From Puffinus mauretanicus (taxonomy: Eukaryota; Chordata; Aves; Procellariiformes; Procellariidae): a DNA stretch of 64,000 nt. The stretch lies in NCBI GenBank assembly GCA_023333565.1, contig JAJKFH010000913.1:124001-188000 (forward strand). Reading direction: 5' to 3'. Made by a program: the position numbers and the translations under genes. Position 1 is the stretch's first letter; every line of letters begins with the position of its first letter. The notes beneath the pieces were generated by a model. The model was not told the origin of the DNA. It did no database searches and saw only the letters and a list, made by a program, of their open reading frames with translations. This document shows positions 37,001 through 49,330 of the stretch, piece by piece.

Positions 37001-40000
37001 TCTTCTATGGGTAGGCTTTAAAAGGAGTACCTGAATATGCCTTGGAAGCAAAGAAAATAACAAGGAGCTTTGTATAGATTGCCGGGTACTTTGTTGTAAA
37101 GCTAGATATGTTTTTCTTTAAGAAAAAAGGATTAGCTTTTATCTCTATTAATTAAATTTTACTTAAGACCATCTCATAACTAAAAAATATTAGGGGATTT
37201 TTGTATTCTATTTTTATATTGTCTTAATTAACATAGGGATTCTTAAAGATATACTGTAAAAATAGGAGTTTCTTTAAAATTTAAGCTGTGGAAACAAAAC
37301 CCTAGATGTTACAACCATGATTTTAAAACTTTATGTTCAAAGAACAGTTTAGTACCTTTTGAGTATTTTCCCTTGTGCCTTAGGTTCTAGCAAATGCCAT
37401 TAACAAAATCAGTGTTTAATGGCTTTAAGCTCCTTTAAATGACAAGTTGTAGAAAGAGATAGTACGATATAATGTAAGATAACATGTTCTTTGAAAGAGA
37501 GGGACACAAAGAAAGGAAGCAAAGAAATCTTTGTGCATAGTCCTACACACCATTTTGGTTTTGGAGCTTTCTGTATATCATACGGAAACTACAAGTGTTG
37601 CAAAAGAAAATATTTAGTTTATGTAGTTGTGCTTACCCCTGATATTTATATTCTGTATCTGATTTTTAATCTTTGCCAGCTCATTTCATGAAGCAATTAA
37701 TGAAATAATTTTTAATTTCAGTTCTTCTACCTATTCAAGTATATTGTAGTGTGACAGTGAATAGAGAATCCTCACTGGAAAATCTTCCCACCAAAGAGAA
37801 GCTCTCCTGTTGTGCAGGTGGCCATAGCATCTATCGCCTGCTGTCTCCTGCTATCACAGCCAGCCTTGCTCTGTCCTTGGGAAAGGTGGAATTATTATCC
37901 ACTTGCACTTCAAGCTATGACAATATCCAGCAGAGGAGGTGGAACAAAGTAGCACCCACCTTGCTGCCTGAACTCTATACAGGCCCAGCATCCTGATCTA
38001 GGATAAACGTCAACCTCAGCAAGGTCATGTCTTCAGAAACTGTTCATGCCCTTCAGATTCTTAATTATCTAAATGCACAGAGAGTATTCAGCTTAACACC
38101 ATCAGATTTAAGAGGTAAGACAATTTTGGTAGAGGTGTCGTGTCTGTAAATTGCTTCTTCCCTTGACTGGATTTGTCCTGAATTTGCTAACCTTATGGTA
38201 TATTTTCCTGTGAAGAGTACCAAAATGCAGAATAGAATTGTATTTCTCTCTGTAGGATTCCTAGTAAGTGTAAGTGAAACGTAGGTTTCTTCTAATTGCT
38301 AGTAGTATAACAAGCAGCAGTCAGCTTGGTGTCTCATGTGAATAGGCACTTCTTTTTGACATAATTGTACAATTCTTGTTGCTTTACATTCTAATCAATC
38401 TAAGTTGGGCAAAACTGCAATTATAATCAATGCTTATATTGACGGAGCAGAGTGATAATAGGGAACAGCAGATCAGTAACAAGTGTGGTTTGTTGTTCTT
38501 TTTAACGACTTGCAATAAAAGAGGACTAGTCCTATAGACTAACTTATAAGCTAAACCCAAAGTTTGGGAGTGTCCCAATGTAAACAGAACAAATTTTGTC
38601 ACCCATGGAAGAATATTCAAGCTGGCTGGGTTAAGCAGACTGTCTTTTAAACATTCTGCTGCTGTAGATAACTTGGTCTGATCCTGACAGTCCTTAAATA
38701 TCAGGTGTGGTAAGTTTTAACATGAGTTATATTAAATGCTTGTTTCTCAGCACTGATGAAAATTGAGAGATCAGTTCTCTTCCAGTGAGCAGGGGGCAGA
38801 AACCAAATCTGCCCTGTTCCTTTGACCGTCACAACTACTGAAGTGTTGTCAGGTTCTGTCCTGTCAACTTCCCTTCTTACCTCAGAATTCATCCCTTTTT
38901 TGTTGCTTATTAAACTACCTTTAAAAGGAGAGGCACAAAGTCACCCATACTCAGTAGTCTCAAATCGAGCACCCAAAGAGCTCCCAACAAAATAAGGAAA
39001 GCTTGATTCTCGCCATGTCAAGCTGGTGGAGTATCTCATCTGCAAGCCAGTGGTGTCCCTTCTTCATTGAGTGCCGTGGCCACTGGGCAGTTATGGAAAA
39101 GGAGGACACTGTTCCCTCTGTTTCACACAATGTTTTACAAAATGTGAGACACGTTTAGTTAGGCATTGGGTCTGCAGAAAAGGTTGTTCTGATGCTTGTG
39201 AAGAAAGAAGTTACCTGTACACAGCTTTGATTCAGACACCCAAACTCCAGGAAAGAATGTGAGATCAGATACAGCATGTAAGAATATGAAAACAATTCTC
39301 TTAGGTCCAGAAGCGTGGCACAGCATTATATCTTTGACAGTTGTCTCTGCTGGTTGCTAAGGAAAATGTTAAAAACCAGTGAAAGTGTGTATAGATAGTT
39401 CACACGCTTATTCTTCCAGCTTCTATGAGTCGGTGTCTCAATAGTTTCCCAAGCCAGGAATGACGTCTGCATATTTGATACCCTTTGATGGAATCCTCTT
39501 CCCTAACTTTTCTGACTGTTCTTTCCAGCCCATATGAACATTTGTCATCTCCTTTACACTGTGGCAATGTGTTCTGGAGGCCACCTACACGCTGTGGGGC
39601 AAAGCATGGACTTGGGTTTGTTCTGCAGGTGGCCATTATAGAAAAATGCTATGGGGCATCACCCCATTAGTTGGTTGTTGGGTGGTCCGTGCTCAGTGTC
39701 CAGGATTCTTGGGTTGATGTTGATAACATTTGCATCTCTATATTTAATGGTACACGGACTGTGGCGTTCTGAACCCATCAGAAAAGGGTTCGCACTTCCC
39801 TTTGAGGAACTGGGACAGCTAACCTGGGGACACCATGTGGCTGCTTAGAGCTTGGTCCTAAGTGTTAGAGGTTTGGAGGGATGGAACAAAGTGGAATGGA
39901 AGCCCTCGTTTTCTGCTGAGATGGAGAAAGCACCTCCTCCTAGCAGGGTGCCTTAAACGAAGGACACTCTAGGGAAACAATAATATAATAGCAGTCCCTA

Positions 40001-40161
40001 TTCCAAGAATCAGCCTGCGAGAGCTTGGAAGTACTGATCTCTGTCTAAATAAATTTTAGTTTAAACATTATCCTTGTTAAATCTAGAGGCATTCTGCTCA
40101 GTAATTCTTTAAAATGCCATGTATCTGGTGCCGTATAACTGATGTATTGGGTGATATTTTT
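37001..40161. other. Noncoding DNA, no gene seen
   Basis: Anonymous frames up to 81 codons. At 37751-37996 a plus-strand frame of 81 codons (internal to a CTG/CAG-richer patch) has no recognisable product. Opposed frames at 39400-39670 overlap. No transposon recognised. Confidence 0.65.
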
Positions 40162-40330
40162 GATTCAGTAGGAGACATATTTGAATCAGATTGTGTGTTT
40201 GATTTACTGTAGGAGATATCTGTTTTGATAGATGATGCATCTCTTTCTGTATTGAATAAGCAGTGATTCAACAGGGATGTGTCTGATTTGGTGAATGAAA
40301 TATTGTATCTGATTTTGATCAATTTTTCCT
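40162..40330. repeat. Degenerate tandem-like repeat around GATT..GTAGGAGA
   Basis: GATTCAGTAGGAGACAT at 40162 is echoed by GATTTACTGTAGGAGATAT at 40201 and more weakly by GATTCAACAGGGATGTG at 40265, each followed by a TTTGAT-like word. On the minus strand an 81-codon frame (40098-40343) shows this as Ser/Thr/Asn-rich units such as ISFTKSDTS and ISYSKSNTQ. It looks like a decayed minisatellite rather than a gene. Confidence 0.4.
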
Positions 40331-40764
40331 GTAATACACACATTTATTTTAATAGTTGATGCATTTATTTTAGCGTGAAGTGTATCAAATTCTTCATGTA
40401 ATGTTCTTTCTTCTGTTGGTGTGATGTATGGATTTTACAAGTGGTAGATATATATTTCAATTAAAAGTAAAACATTCATTACTGCCATGCATCTGCCATG
40501 CATTCACAGTATTCTAGAATGTCTCAAATACTGCTCATTGAGGCATTTGTAGTGGTCAGATGTTAAAAGTAAGGCTTCTGTAAGGTGTGAGCAAAAATAT
40601 TTATTTGACAAAACTAGCAATGCATTATTATTTGAAGGTAAAATGTCTTTTTGAAAAGAAACGGATTCTGTTTACGCCTTGCCTAACACAAAGAGCTTCT
40701 GTATGTGCCACAGATATTTAAAAGTATTAATAATACATGGGTACTTCATAATCATCATCAACCA
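40331..40764. other. Noncoding DNA, no gene seen
   Basis: Contains an exact 11-bp tandem duplication, CTGCCATGCAT, at 40482-40503. Nothing else is supported. Confidence 0.65.
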
Positions 40765-40840
40765 GGGTCTTATCCTGCATGCACATATTCAATGAGACTT
40801 TTCTATTGGAATAAATAGGTGCAGGACTTCGGGCCAAAGA
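40765..40840. mobile_element. Possible decayed palindromic repeat (MITE-like)
   Basis: A GGGTCTTATCCTGCATG segment on the left and TGCAGGACTTCGGGCC on the right form an imperfect inverted repeat, with TCCTGCA (40773-40779) pairing with TGCAGGA (40820-40826). Between them is an AATGAGACTTTTCTATTGGA-like core. It resembles an old palindromic element common in turtles and crocodilians whose ends read GGGCC.GATCCTGC and whose core repeats a CAATGGGAGTTTT word. The similarity is remembered and weak. Confidence 0.35.
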
Positions 40841-41437
40841 TTTTCACTGTTAGGGTATTATTACTCTGATTTTTTTTTTTCCGTAACTTTGTTCTTTTCC
40901 TATCCAGGAACACAGTGATTTATAGAGCTTGTGATGACCTCTAATCTGTACCTGATCAAGCAGCCACACAATGCAGTTTGGTGCATCTTTTCAATAAAGG
41001 GCAAACTAAAATAGGTTTTGGCTGGTACCAAATTACCCTTATTTTAAGTGTTTAAATTTTACAGGACTAAAGGTCTTCTCCCTGGATGCTTCTTATTACA
41101 TTTAGTACCATGCTATGAAAACAATCATATTAGGTTCAGCCCTGCCTGACCTTTTATATGTTACTACTTTTATTTAATATAAAACAATTGCTACAAGAAG
41201 AAAACCGAGATAAAAAGATGAAATTTATTAACCACCCTGAGGCTGATACAAGATTATATACAAGCATAGCAAATAGAAATGGAAAGCTGGAACAGGCTTG
41301 AAAGAGATAATCTGAAAGTATTACTAATAGTAAAACCTGGTGCTACCCAGCAGAGGCACTCCTGTGCCACAGCATGAGGCTGTGAGGCTCAGCCTTCCTG
41401 TTTTATTCCCCCTTACTCTCACAGCAGATGGAAGATT
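40841..41437. other. Noncoding DNA, no gene seen
   Basis: A T-rich run lies near 40870-40881. No gene or further repeat is recognised. The CTG/GCC-rich part at 41340-41400 directly upstream of the SINE does not match the SINE itself. Confidence 0.6.
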
Positions 41438-41580
41438 GCGCTAGGACTCTGGAGATCCGAGTTCTTCTAGTTGCGCAGCTTGAGAGTCCTTGGCCACAGT
41501 GCTTTGTGCCGTAGGTCCCCAATTTGTCCAGTGTGGCAGATAATGCTGAGCTCTTTTTGGATCTTCTGATGACAAGAATC
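41438..41580 (+). mobile_element. MIR/CORE-SINE copy, sauropsid type
   Basis: The sequence follows the MIR SINE in order. It starts with GCGCTAGGACTCTGGAGATC and a GAGTTCTTCTAGTTG segment (the family has a GGGTTC-type word followed by a CCAGCTCTGCC-like text). Then come CTTGAGAGTCCTTGGCCA, GTGCTTTGTGCC, GGTCCCCAATTTGTCC, GATAATGCTGAGCTC, and a TTGGATCTTCTGATGA end. The last part matches the ending I remember for MIR copies in birds and turtles (GACCTCCTTTGT, TTTGAGATCTACTGATGA) rather than the mammalian 3' end. It is a tRNA-derived, RNA polymerase III-type SINE whose tRNA-related head is diverged or missing. It is old and inactive. Confidence 0.7.
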
Positions 41581-44124
41581 AGGCTTTACTGTTTTAACAT
41601 AAAATAATTGTCCTAAGTAAGGGGAAATGGGATGAAAAGATCAGGTATATTAATGTTACCTAATTCTGATACATATGTATGTATATTACTTCAGTTTTTA
41701 AGGTGAGAAATGTTTTGCACATTAAACCTACAGTGTGAGCTACTCTTTACTGCTTCAGAAGGACTGTGAGATCAGACAGCTGCCCTCACCTCAGCTATGC
41801 CTGGCAGGATATGTAAAATAGTGGTAAAATGGTTCATCTCCTCCGATACAGGTTAAGCCAACTCTGCCTTCTAGGAACTATTTCTGGATTCCCCCAGGAA
41901 TATTCTGCATCTAAACTTTGCTCTCTCCTGAGAAAGCTGCCTGCTTTGGGAAAGGGAAGAACTAAGTGATGTAAAACAGGCTGTGTGACTTCAGTCCAGG
42001 AAAAGTACTGCTACTTTATTGTGTATTTTTCCTTTTGTTTTATGCTTCCTTAGCACATGAACAGAATAGATGCAGGGGCTGGAAGTCATTCCTGATGCCT
42101 GTAAGCCCAGTACTGAGGCATGCTGGCTGAAGGCAGGCTGAAACCTCACTTCCATCCTCAACAAGGTTTCTCCCCAGTTGGAATTTGCTCCCTTATAGTG
42201 AATGGCTTGGGAAAATGTCTGGGGCCATGTTCTCCTCCAGGTCTGGGCCCATTTTGGACAAATACGTGTGTACAACAGAGAAAATGTCATATGATGTTAG
42301 ATAATAATAACTATCTATTCATCATTTCATCAGAAAGATGGCTGACTTTTGATATTTAGCTTTTTGAGAAGAAATTTTGTAGTTTTTCAGTGTTTGTGCA
42401 TCCACAGCCAAGTTTCATTTCCAGCTCTTATGTAACCATCACAGTGTTCAAGCACTTCAACAGTTGTGAGTTTGAATATTTAAATACTGCCAAACCGTGT
42501 AAGATTTTATATTAAATTTTATTAGAAGTTCATAAAAGCTATGAGCACTAATTTCTGTGAAAGAGGAAAAAAAAAAAACAACACAAGGCAAAAAGCCTTT
42601 AGAAACGTCTAAAATAGAGAGACATCCACAGATAAACAACAACAATACAAGTTTCTAAACTTGTGAAAAGTTGTCATTTCGCGTTCTTCTTGAGCAGCTG
42701 GGCTATTAAATTACCTGGGTTGTGTAATGCACAATACAGAGTCAGGCTGTTGGGAATTAGGTATAAAAACAAACATGTGGCCTTTTAAATTTTTTCTGAC
42801 TTGTTACAGCGTGTAACGCTGCATTATGCCATATCACATTGGTATGATAGGCAAGTGAAACAAGACAGTTCATGCTAATGAACAGGAAAACACAGCAGTT
42901 TGCTAGTTACCAAATTCACTTAGAGTATTTCAGGGCATTTGGAAGTATTATGGGAGAGACAGTTATTGCTGAGAAGAGCTGAACTGTAATGAAATTAGGG
43001 AAGTGAAAACCATATGTTTGCCTCTGTTTTTACCAAACCATGAAATGCTCTTTTACTGTAGGTCTGTATCTTCTGCCTTCTTTAAAATAAAGGATGTGCT
43101 GCAAGATCATTCGACTAGGGTACAGAAAGCAGATCTAAATATTAATTGAAAATACATTTAATCTCAGCATAGTTTGTTTCAGACAGGTATCTGGCTTTCT
43201 GGCCTTTATACCCAAGGCACATTTGTATGTTGTTTATGAATATAACGAGAGAGAAATAACTGTAAATTTGTCCCAACCCCATCATAATAATAGCACTTTG
43301 GAAACCACAAAGGAAAACACATTTTTAATAGTCCTAAAAATTTCCCTGCTTACTGTTGCCAGTGAACTTCAGTTCATCTATTGGCCAAGCATACAATGTG
43401 CAAGATGAACGCGTGCTAGATATTTTACACTTTAACCTTTTGTCATTTCTAGATTGTTTCCTCTAACTTTTCAGGTGCACCCAAATTATGTAGGCCAAGG
43501 AGTGTTCACTAGTTTTCATAAAATCAATCTTTGTTGTCTCAAAGTAGAAGCTGTTTCCAAACCATGCAATATAGCAAGGACAGCTGGAAGTGCCCTAAGG
43601 TCATATCTGTCTCTGCTGTGATCTGCCCTTCGCCCATCAGATCCTTGAAGTGGAACAGTTTTCTCTGTACAGTAGTTGAGCTGGTCAATTCAGAAGAGGG
43701 AAGGCAGCAGCAGACAGAAACCAATTTTTACCTCCTATTAAACTCCAAACACGAAAGGCAAGAAGTGCAGACAATCTTGTCATCTTTTTGTCTCACTCAC
43801 TTGCTGCCCACCTGGGTACCTACAGGGGAGTTCAGGACTCCATTCAAACTATTTATTGCCCTGCTGTGCTTTTTTATTGTTGAACTTGATCAGGGCCAGA
43901 AACACTGCAGAGGATGGGTGAGGGAATTAGAAGTTGCCAGTGACTGAAAGGAAGCAGGATGGACAGTCTTCCTCTAAAAATATGGTGGGCACAGCAGGGT
44001 GAAAACAGCCCTAAAAATGATGACACCAAACTATTTTGCTCTTAGGACCCAGAAATATTGTCTGGGATTAATAAAGATAGATAAAAAAAACATGCTTTAG
44101 ATCTGAATGAAAATGATCTTTACA
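41581..44124. other. Noncoding DNA, no gene seen
   Basis: No gene seen. An A12 run lies at 42567-42578. At 42660-43020 the sequence is complex and free of simple repeats, with interleaved short inverted repeats at 42803-42821 (GTTAC with GTAAC, CAGCG with CGCTG). A 138-codon plus-strand frame at 43531-43947, the second longest in the window, has no recognisable motif and is opposed by a 61-codon frame. Confidence 0.65.
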
Positions 44125-44175
44125 AATGCCTTTTCATAATCCTGTGAGGTACTTGAGATGGGCACAGTATTTTCT
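44125..44175 (-). mobile_element. Possible MIR 3'-region scrap
   Basis: ATAATCCTGTGAGGTACTTG on the plus strand resembles the antisense of the MIR/L2-type 3' region, where CCTGTGAGGTAGGTA is a common word. Only about 50 bp are similar, so this is a tentative call. Confidence 0.3.
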
Positions 44176-45065
44176 ATAGAGTTCTGAATTGCTTTTAAAA
44201 TAAAAAGGTTCTGATTAACCTCTTACATAGAAGGCTATAAAACATGAACAGTGTCATTTTCACTTCTTGAAAATTATTCTGTAGGAATGTGATACGGTTT
44301 TGGCTTATGCAGTGGATTAAAGCGACTACCCCAATTCTGTTATTAAAAATATCTGTCTTTCTAAGGTCATTTAGCATTTCTGAAATTGTTTCAAGTATGC
44401 ACCTGAGCAATACAATGAATAACTATTAGCCTGCATTTGGGCAGTATTAGAAAGGTTAAGTAAGGTTCCTTAAGATAATTGCCTCGATAATCTGACAAAT
44501 TTGCAACAAACCTTACAAAATTTCCTTTACTTCTCATTAGAATGTATTTTTTTTGAAATGTTGAAAACTGTCTACATAATTGGAAAGATCTTTCTTCCTG
44601 ATTTGGTATAAAGGTGTTACTAGGTAGTCAAGGCTGGTATGTTCTTTCTGATTGTTTTCATATTGTAAAAATATATCTTCCGGACTTTCAGGGAACGCAG
44701 TCTTTCAATCAGTGTTTCTTATTCTTGCTTACTAGTTAATGCTGGCAGCATTTGAACTTGTCTTTCTTCAATGACCACAGGGAGCTTCATTTAGACCTTA
44801 AAAATATTTATATTACAGCTAGGAACAATTGGCAGCTTTTAGTACTGCAGTTATAATCACTTGGATAGAAAGTGGCAGCTGAAAGCATATAATACCAGCC
44901 TCTGTCCTCTTCCACTCCAAGATGCAGTTGTCTACTTCTAAACCTACAAGTTTCACTTCAGCTGGACTTCAGCTTCTTGAGGGTACTTTTTACACATGCC
45001 AAAACCTGTTCTTATTACCTTATATAAAGGTCTCTCCCTGCAGTGTTACTCTTGTCATAAAGTAC
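44176..45065. other. Noncoding DNA, no gene seen
   Basis: Nothing recognised. The gap between the possible MIR scrap and the next MIR-like copy is anonymous AT-rich DNA. Confidence 0.6.
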
Positions 45066-45380
45066 ATACTCATTATTAACCCCATTTCCTAACTGAAAAA
45101 AATAAGGCTGCGAAAAGTTAAGAATATGGTTTTCAAATTCAGAAATGCACCAATTACATGCGCACAGTTACTATAGCTGCACACACACGCTATATATTCT
45201 AAAAACCAATCAGGTATATTAGATTCTGTTTCCATGTACATTTGAACATTTGACATACGTATTTGTATATTGTAAATGCAGTTGTGCACAGCTGGACAGA
45301 AACAGTCCTCGGTGAGTTCTACAAGGTCATTCAGCAAATGAGTATCAAATCTGAGCCTGGATACCTGGTCTCTCAGCTGC
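45066..45380 (-). mobile_element. Split MIR-like SINE copy
   Basis: Plus-strand words at 45070-45130 (ATTATTAACCCCATTTCC, AATAAGGCTG, CGAAAAGTTAAG) match the antisense of the MIR middle (a CCCCATTTTACAG..GGAAACTGAGGC..GAGAGGTTAAG text). Those at 45325-45380 (CAAGGTCATTCAGCAAATGA, then ATCTGAGCCTGGATACCTGG) match its continuation (CAAGGTCACACAG.., then CCCAGGTCT). About 190 bp of unrelated sequence lies between the halves and includes a short (CA) run at 45180-45189. The element was therefore broken by an insertion, or two adjacent fragments are present. Confidence 0.5.
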
Positions 45381-48300
45381 CTTATATCTTTTGTTAAGTA
45401 GAAAATATACTGTTATACGAAAGTTTCTCTGAGGTTATACTGCCTGTTGAGTTTAAACAGGTTTTCCAATCTCTTAGTGCCACTTTTCCTATTGTTCTGC
45501 TATGAAAAAGCTCACTATGAACTGTGCAGCAGTGTCATTTCTAAAAGATGGGTATATACAACAGTAGCACACATACTTTAATAATAAAAAACTTATTACT
45601 ACAACAAAAATGTTGTTTCAGCTCTTTTTCTATGCAGCAGAACAGTGGCACCCAGTGGCCATTCATGCAAAAATACTAGCCAATAAAATTTTACAAACTC
45701 GAATACCAGTGCAAAGAAAAATGAAAAGAAAAAGAAATTAGCAGTTGTGTGTAATTTGTTCTTGTTTGCCTCTAAATATTCCTTAAAAACCTATAAGCCG
45801 CAGACAAATTTCAAGGACCTTTCATGTTCTCTGATGCATAAATCTGTGTTAACCCTGGAATATATAAGTGTGCTTGTAGATATGCATATAAGAATTCCAC
45901 TTTGTTATGTAACTAAAAATAAATTAGCTTTTTTTGCTTTTTTTTTAAAAAGAATCTTTTTGCCATTGGTTTTTCATTGTGGGGGGCAACAATATCCCTA
46001 TATTCATGACTTCACTGTAGTATTTTACTTCGTTTATATGTAATTCTTCTAAAGCTATAGTATACAATTATTACAGAGATTCTGAGGAAAATATGAACGT
46101 TTCCCAAAACAAAATAAGACCGCATCTTTTCCCCACGTTTCAAATGTATGTTGGATTTTAACATGAGTAAAGGCATTTTTGCATATTTTTAATTTATCTC
46201 CAATAATCCTGTTTGAAAAACTTTGCATGTTAAGTACACATATCCAAAATGTACATGAGAGGATTATCCATGGAAAATTTAGAAATATTTTCTTCCTAGA
46301 GTGTGCAGCTATAGGAAGCTAACCCGTCGAAAAAAAGACTTCCTGATTTTGTATCTTAGGCCAAATTCTTATCAGATTTTGGCTTCAGAGTGTTATTGAA
46401 AACCTGTTAAAATTTCAGCCAATCCAGTTTTGTATGAGGCATCTGATTCCCCTTCGTCACTGTGGGTGGTTTCCTCATTACAACAGAATTATGTTTGCAT
46501 TCATAAGGTTATATTGCTTTTGGTATGTTTTTATAACGCAGATGGGATAGTAAAATTCGGTGCACCTTATTGCAGCAGTGCTGCAGGTTTGGACTGAAGG
46601 ACTCGGTAGGTTAGTCTAAAGGGATCCCTTCTTCCTCTTCTCTCATTTCCAGAACATACAAAAAGTATAACAGACTACTAAGGGAGTGTCCTGATCTAAG
46701 CTGTCTTTAGCCTGTTTAGTTCATTTCTGACCCACCTGACTGTATTGTGTATTTCTCTGAAATAACAAATTGCCTCATTAAGAGAAGTGCTAAGTGTTTG
46801 CATTTGCCATACTCGCCTGTTCCCTGTGAAAATGAAGGTCACTACCATAGATGCTCACAACTTTCAAAAATTTGAATGTGCAGGTACGTCTAGGAAGTGC
46901 TTACTTGATGGCAAAAATTACAGAAAAAATTACAGGTTAAAGGAGATAATTAGCAAGTCATAGAACTTACTGGCTGAATGATCTCAGACATGTACTTTAT
47001 TCACATGCTTCTCTCTCTCCATTATAGCCATGAATGTTATGGATGTGGAAACAGTACCAAAAGACATACTTTTGTAATTTCCATGAAGAATTGATCTTGG
47101 TGAAATTCTGCATAAATGGATGGTATAGACCTGCCTGATCAGCTCTTCAGTATTTTATTGAAATGAGCCTGATACTTGGTGGACTCAGCTGGGCAGGGGG
47201 ACAGGCAGGGCTTACGATTAAAGGCTTGATTACCATAGGATTGGACTCTCTCATTGTGGTGTGACTTTTCACTCCTGTTGTCTCTCTGTCTGCAATTCCA
47301 TTTTAGATCAAGGAAATGTTTTCTATCAAAACTGGTTTAAATTTTCCTATGAAAAATCTAAGTTTTAACATTTAACATGCTCCACCAATCCCCCTTTTTT
47401 TATCAGAAAATAACCAACCATCTCAACATATAATTTCTTCCAGTTCATATGAGTATTATATGCAGTCAGTGTGAGTAAAAAGTATAAGTAACTTCCAGGT
47501 CTATCTAAAGATTTTGTGCAGTCAGTCTATTTCAGATAATGCATAGACATGCATTTGGCCCATATTTATAGTCAGAAAATCTAGTATCTATCTATTCTAT
47601 GACCTGAACCTGAAATACATGGTAAGTAAAACACCTAAGTTTTACAGCAGTAAAAGAATTTCATGCATTAAAGACAGAGCTATTCTTTCTAGGTTATGAA
47701 ATATTTCTAATTTAAAGAAAGTTTAACAAGCTAAGTTCACTTTCTGGCATATTGGAAGCAAAGTCAATTTGATGTTTGAATTGGTAATGGCTTCTTAGCT
47801 GGAAAACTCATATCTTATGTTGAATTATTCTAATTCAGACAATAAAAATTATTTGAAGGAGAACTCAGAAATAAAAAATATAAAGGCTTTAAATAAGGCA
47901 TGTTTAATGTCCCGTGAGTCAACAAAATTACTTTGTGGTTTAAACTGATTTTATATTATTAATAGGACTGTACAACAATCTCCTATAAATCCCTTATTCC
48001 ATTGGTAATACCTCTGTCCTAGTGCAAACATAGAAAATATACATATAGCAGAGGATGATAATAATTGTGAAATTAAGATGTAAAAACTTGAAAAAGTCCA
48101 GGTATTCAGGCTTTTATTGGAATGTTCAGCTGCCATGTGAGTAATGGCAGTTGGACATGCCTTCTCTGTGTAGTTTGTTCTTGAATTGGAATTTTTCTTC
48201 TTCCCTGAGAATTAAAAAAGATTAAAAGTCTGAGGGGTAAAGAAGTGGAATTGTAGTGAACAACTTGTAAAGTACAGTGTCACAAGATGGATTAAAAAGA

Positions 48301-48480
48301 AATGCCACTGATAGTAATTTTGCAGATGGGGGAAAGCAAATTCAGACTTCCACCCCTTTCTTGAAAGCAGCACTCGAGAGCTAAAGTCTGAAAGCTTTCT
48401 TGAGATTGGGCAATGTAAAAAAAGGCTGTTGCCTTTGAATCATCTTCTCAGAAGTTTTTCTGGAGCAGTCGTTTTCTTAC
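45381..48480. other. Noncoding DNA, no gene seen
   Basis: AT-rich with frames up to 98 codons (45747-46043, plus), rich in Phe/Leu from T-rich codons. No transposon or exon recognised. Confidence 0.7.
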
Positions 48481-49330
48481 AGGTGTCTCATGTTCCCAGT
48501 GCACTGAGTATTGAAGGCTTATGAAATGATTTCAAGGTTTTGGATGGCAAGGTGTAGGAAATCAGAAAGTGAGGAGAGAGGTTGGCATGTTGTAGTAAAC
48601 ACAGCAGTGTTTGTGTATGGGGAAACTAAGAAGCCAACTTGTGCTTGGCCTTTCAAGAAAGTTGCAGGCAACAGAAGACTTGTTCCTGCAGTAGCTAGTG
48701 GCAGATGTGCAGTGCAAAGGGACAAAAGAGATGTGAATGTCTTTGCAGAGAGTAAAGAGGAGTGGAGCAAGCTCTTGAAGTGAGGACAGTTGGCTGTTGA
48801 ATCTCCATATTGAAATGAGGCTTGAGGAAAACCTTGGCCCAAGGACTTTGGCCATAACACCTGCAAGAACGTGCTCTGACAGTTGAGAGGCCAAGAGAAT
48901 CCAAGGAAGGAGAACTGGAGATTATGTGAAGAATAAATTAGAGAATTTAATGTAGAGGTATTAGACTATAGGCAGAAGTATGCAGAGAGAACAGGCAGAG
49001 AGTTAAATGAAAGGGGAATAGTTGAAAGATGAGATGTTTAGCATGTTGACAGAAACAGGTAGGTATGAAGTCCCTCAAGACTCCAGGATTCACCTCAGAA
49101 GGAAAAGATTGACAGACCTTTAAGAAAGAACCTGAAAGAAGGGCTTGAACTTGTCCTTTGTTTTCTTGGAGGCTGGCTACCTGGGAAGAGGATGGAGTTT
49201 TCAGTGTGTCTGGAGAACTGAACTAATTAATGAGGTGAGGCAAAGGTTCAAACGTACTGAATGCACCGAGGAAGAGAGAAAGGCCTGAACTCCTGAGAAA
49301 ACCTGGTCATGCCATCTATAAGGCAGAAGT
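48481..49330. other. Purine-rich stretch with few stops
   Basis: The plus strand is markedly rich in A and G. At 48511-48904 one plus-strand frame of 90 codons overlaps three minus-strand frames of 69-115 codons. I recognise none of the products. Purine bias lowers antisense stop frequency, so the open frames need not be coding. The stretch could be a noncoding transcript or an unrecognised old repeat. Confidence 0.4.

Noticed and set aside
43531..43947. 138-codon plus-strand frame
   Set aside because: Mixed composition with no known motif, an opposed minus-strand frame, and no start context or splice evidence.
49240..49262. GGTTCAAAC word as a tRNA T-loop
   Set aside because: No matching B-box partner stem, D-arm or acceptor stem; no tRNA gene found in the window.
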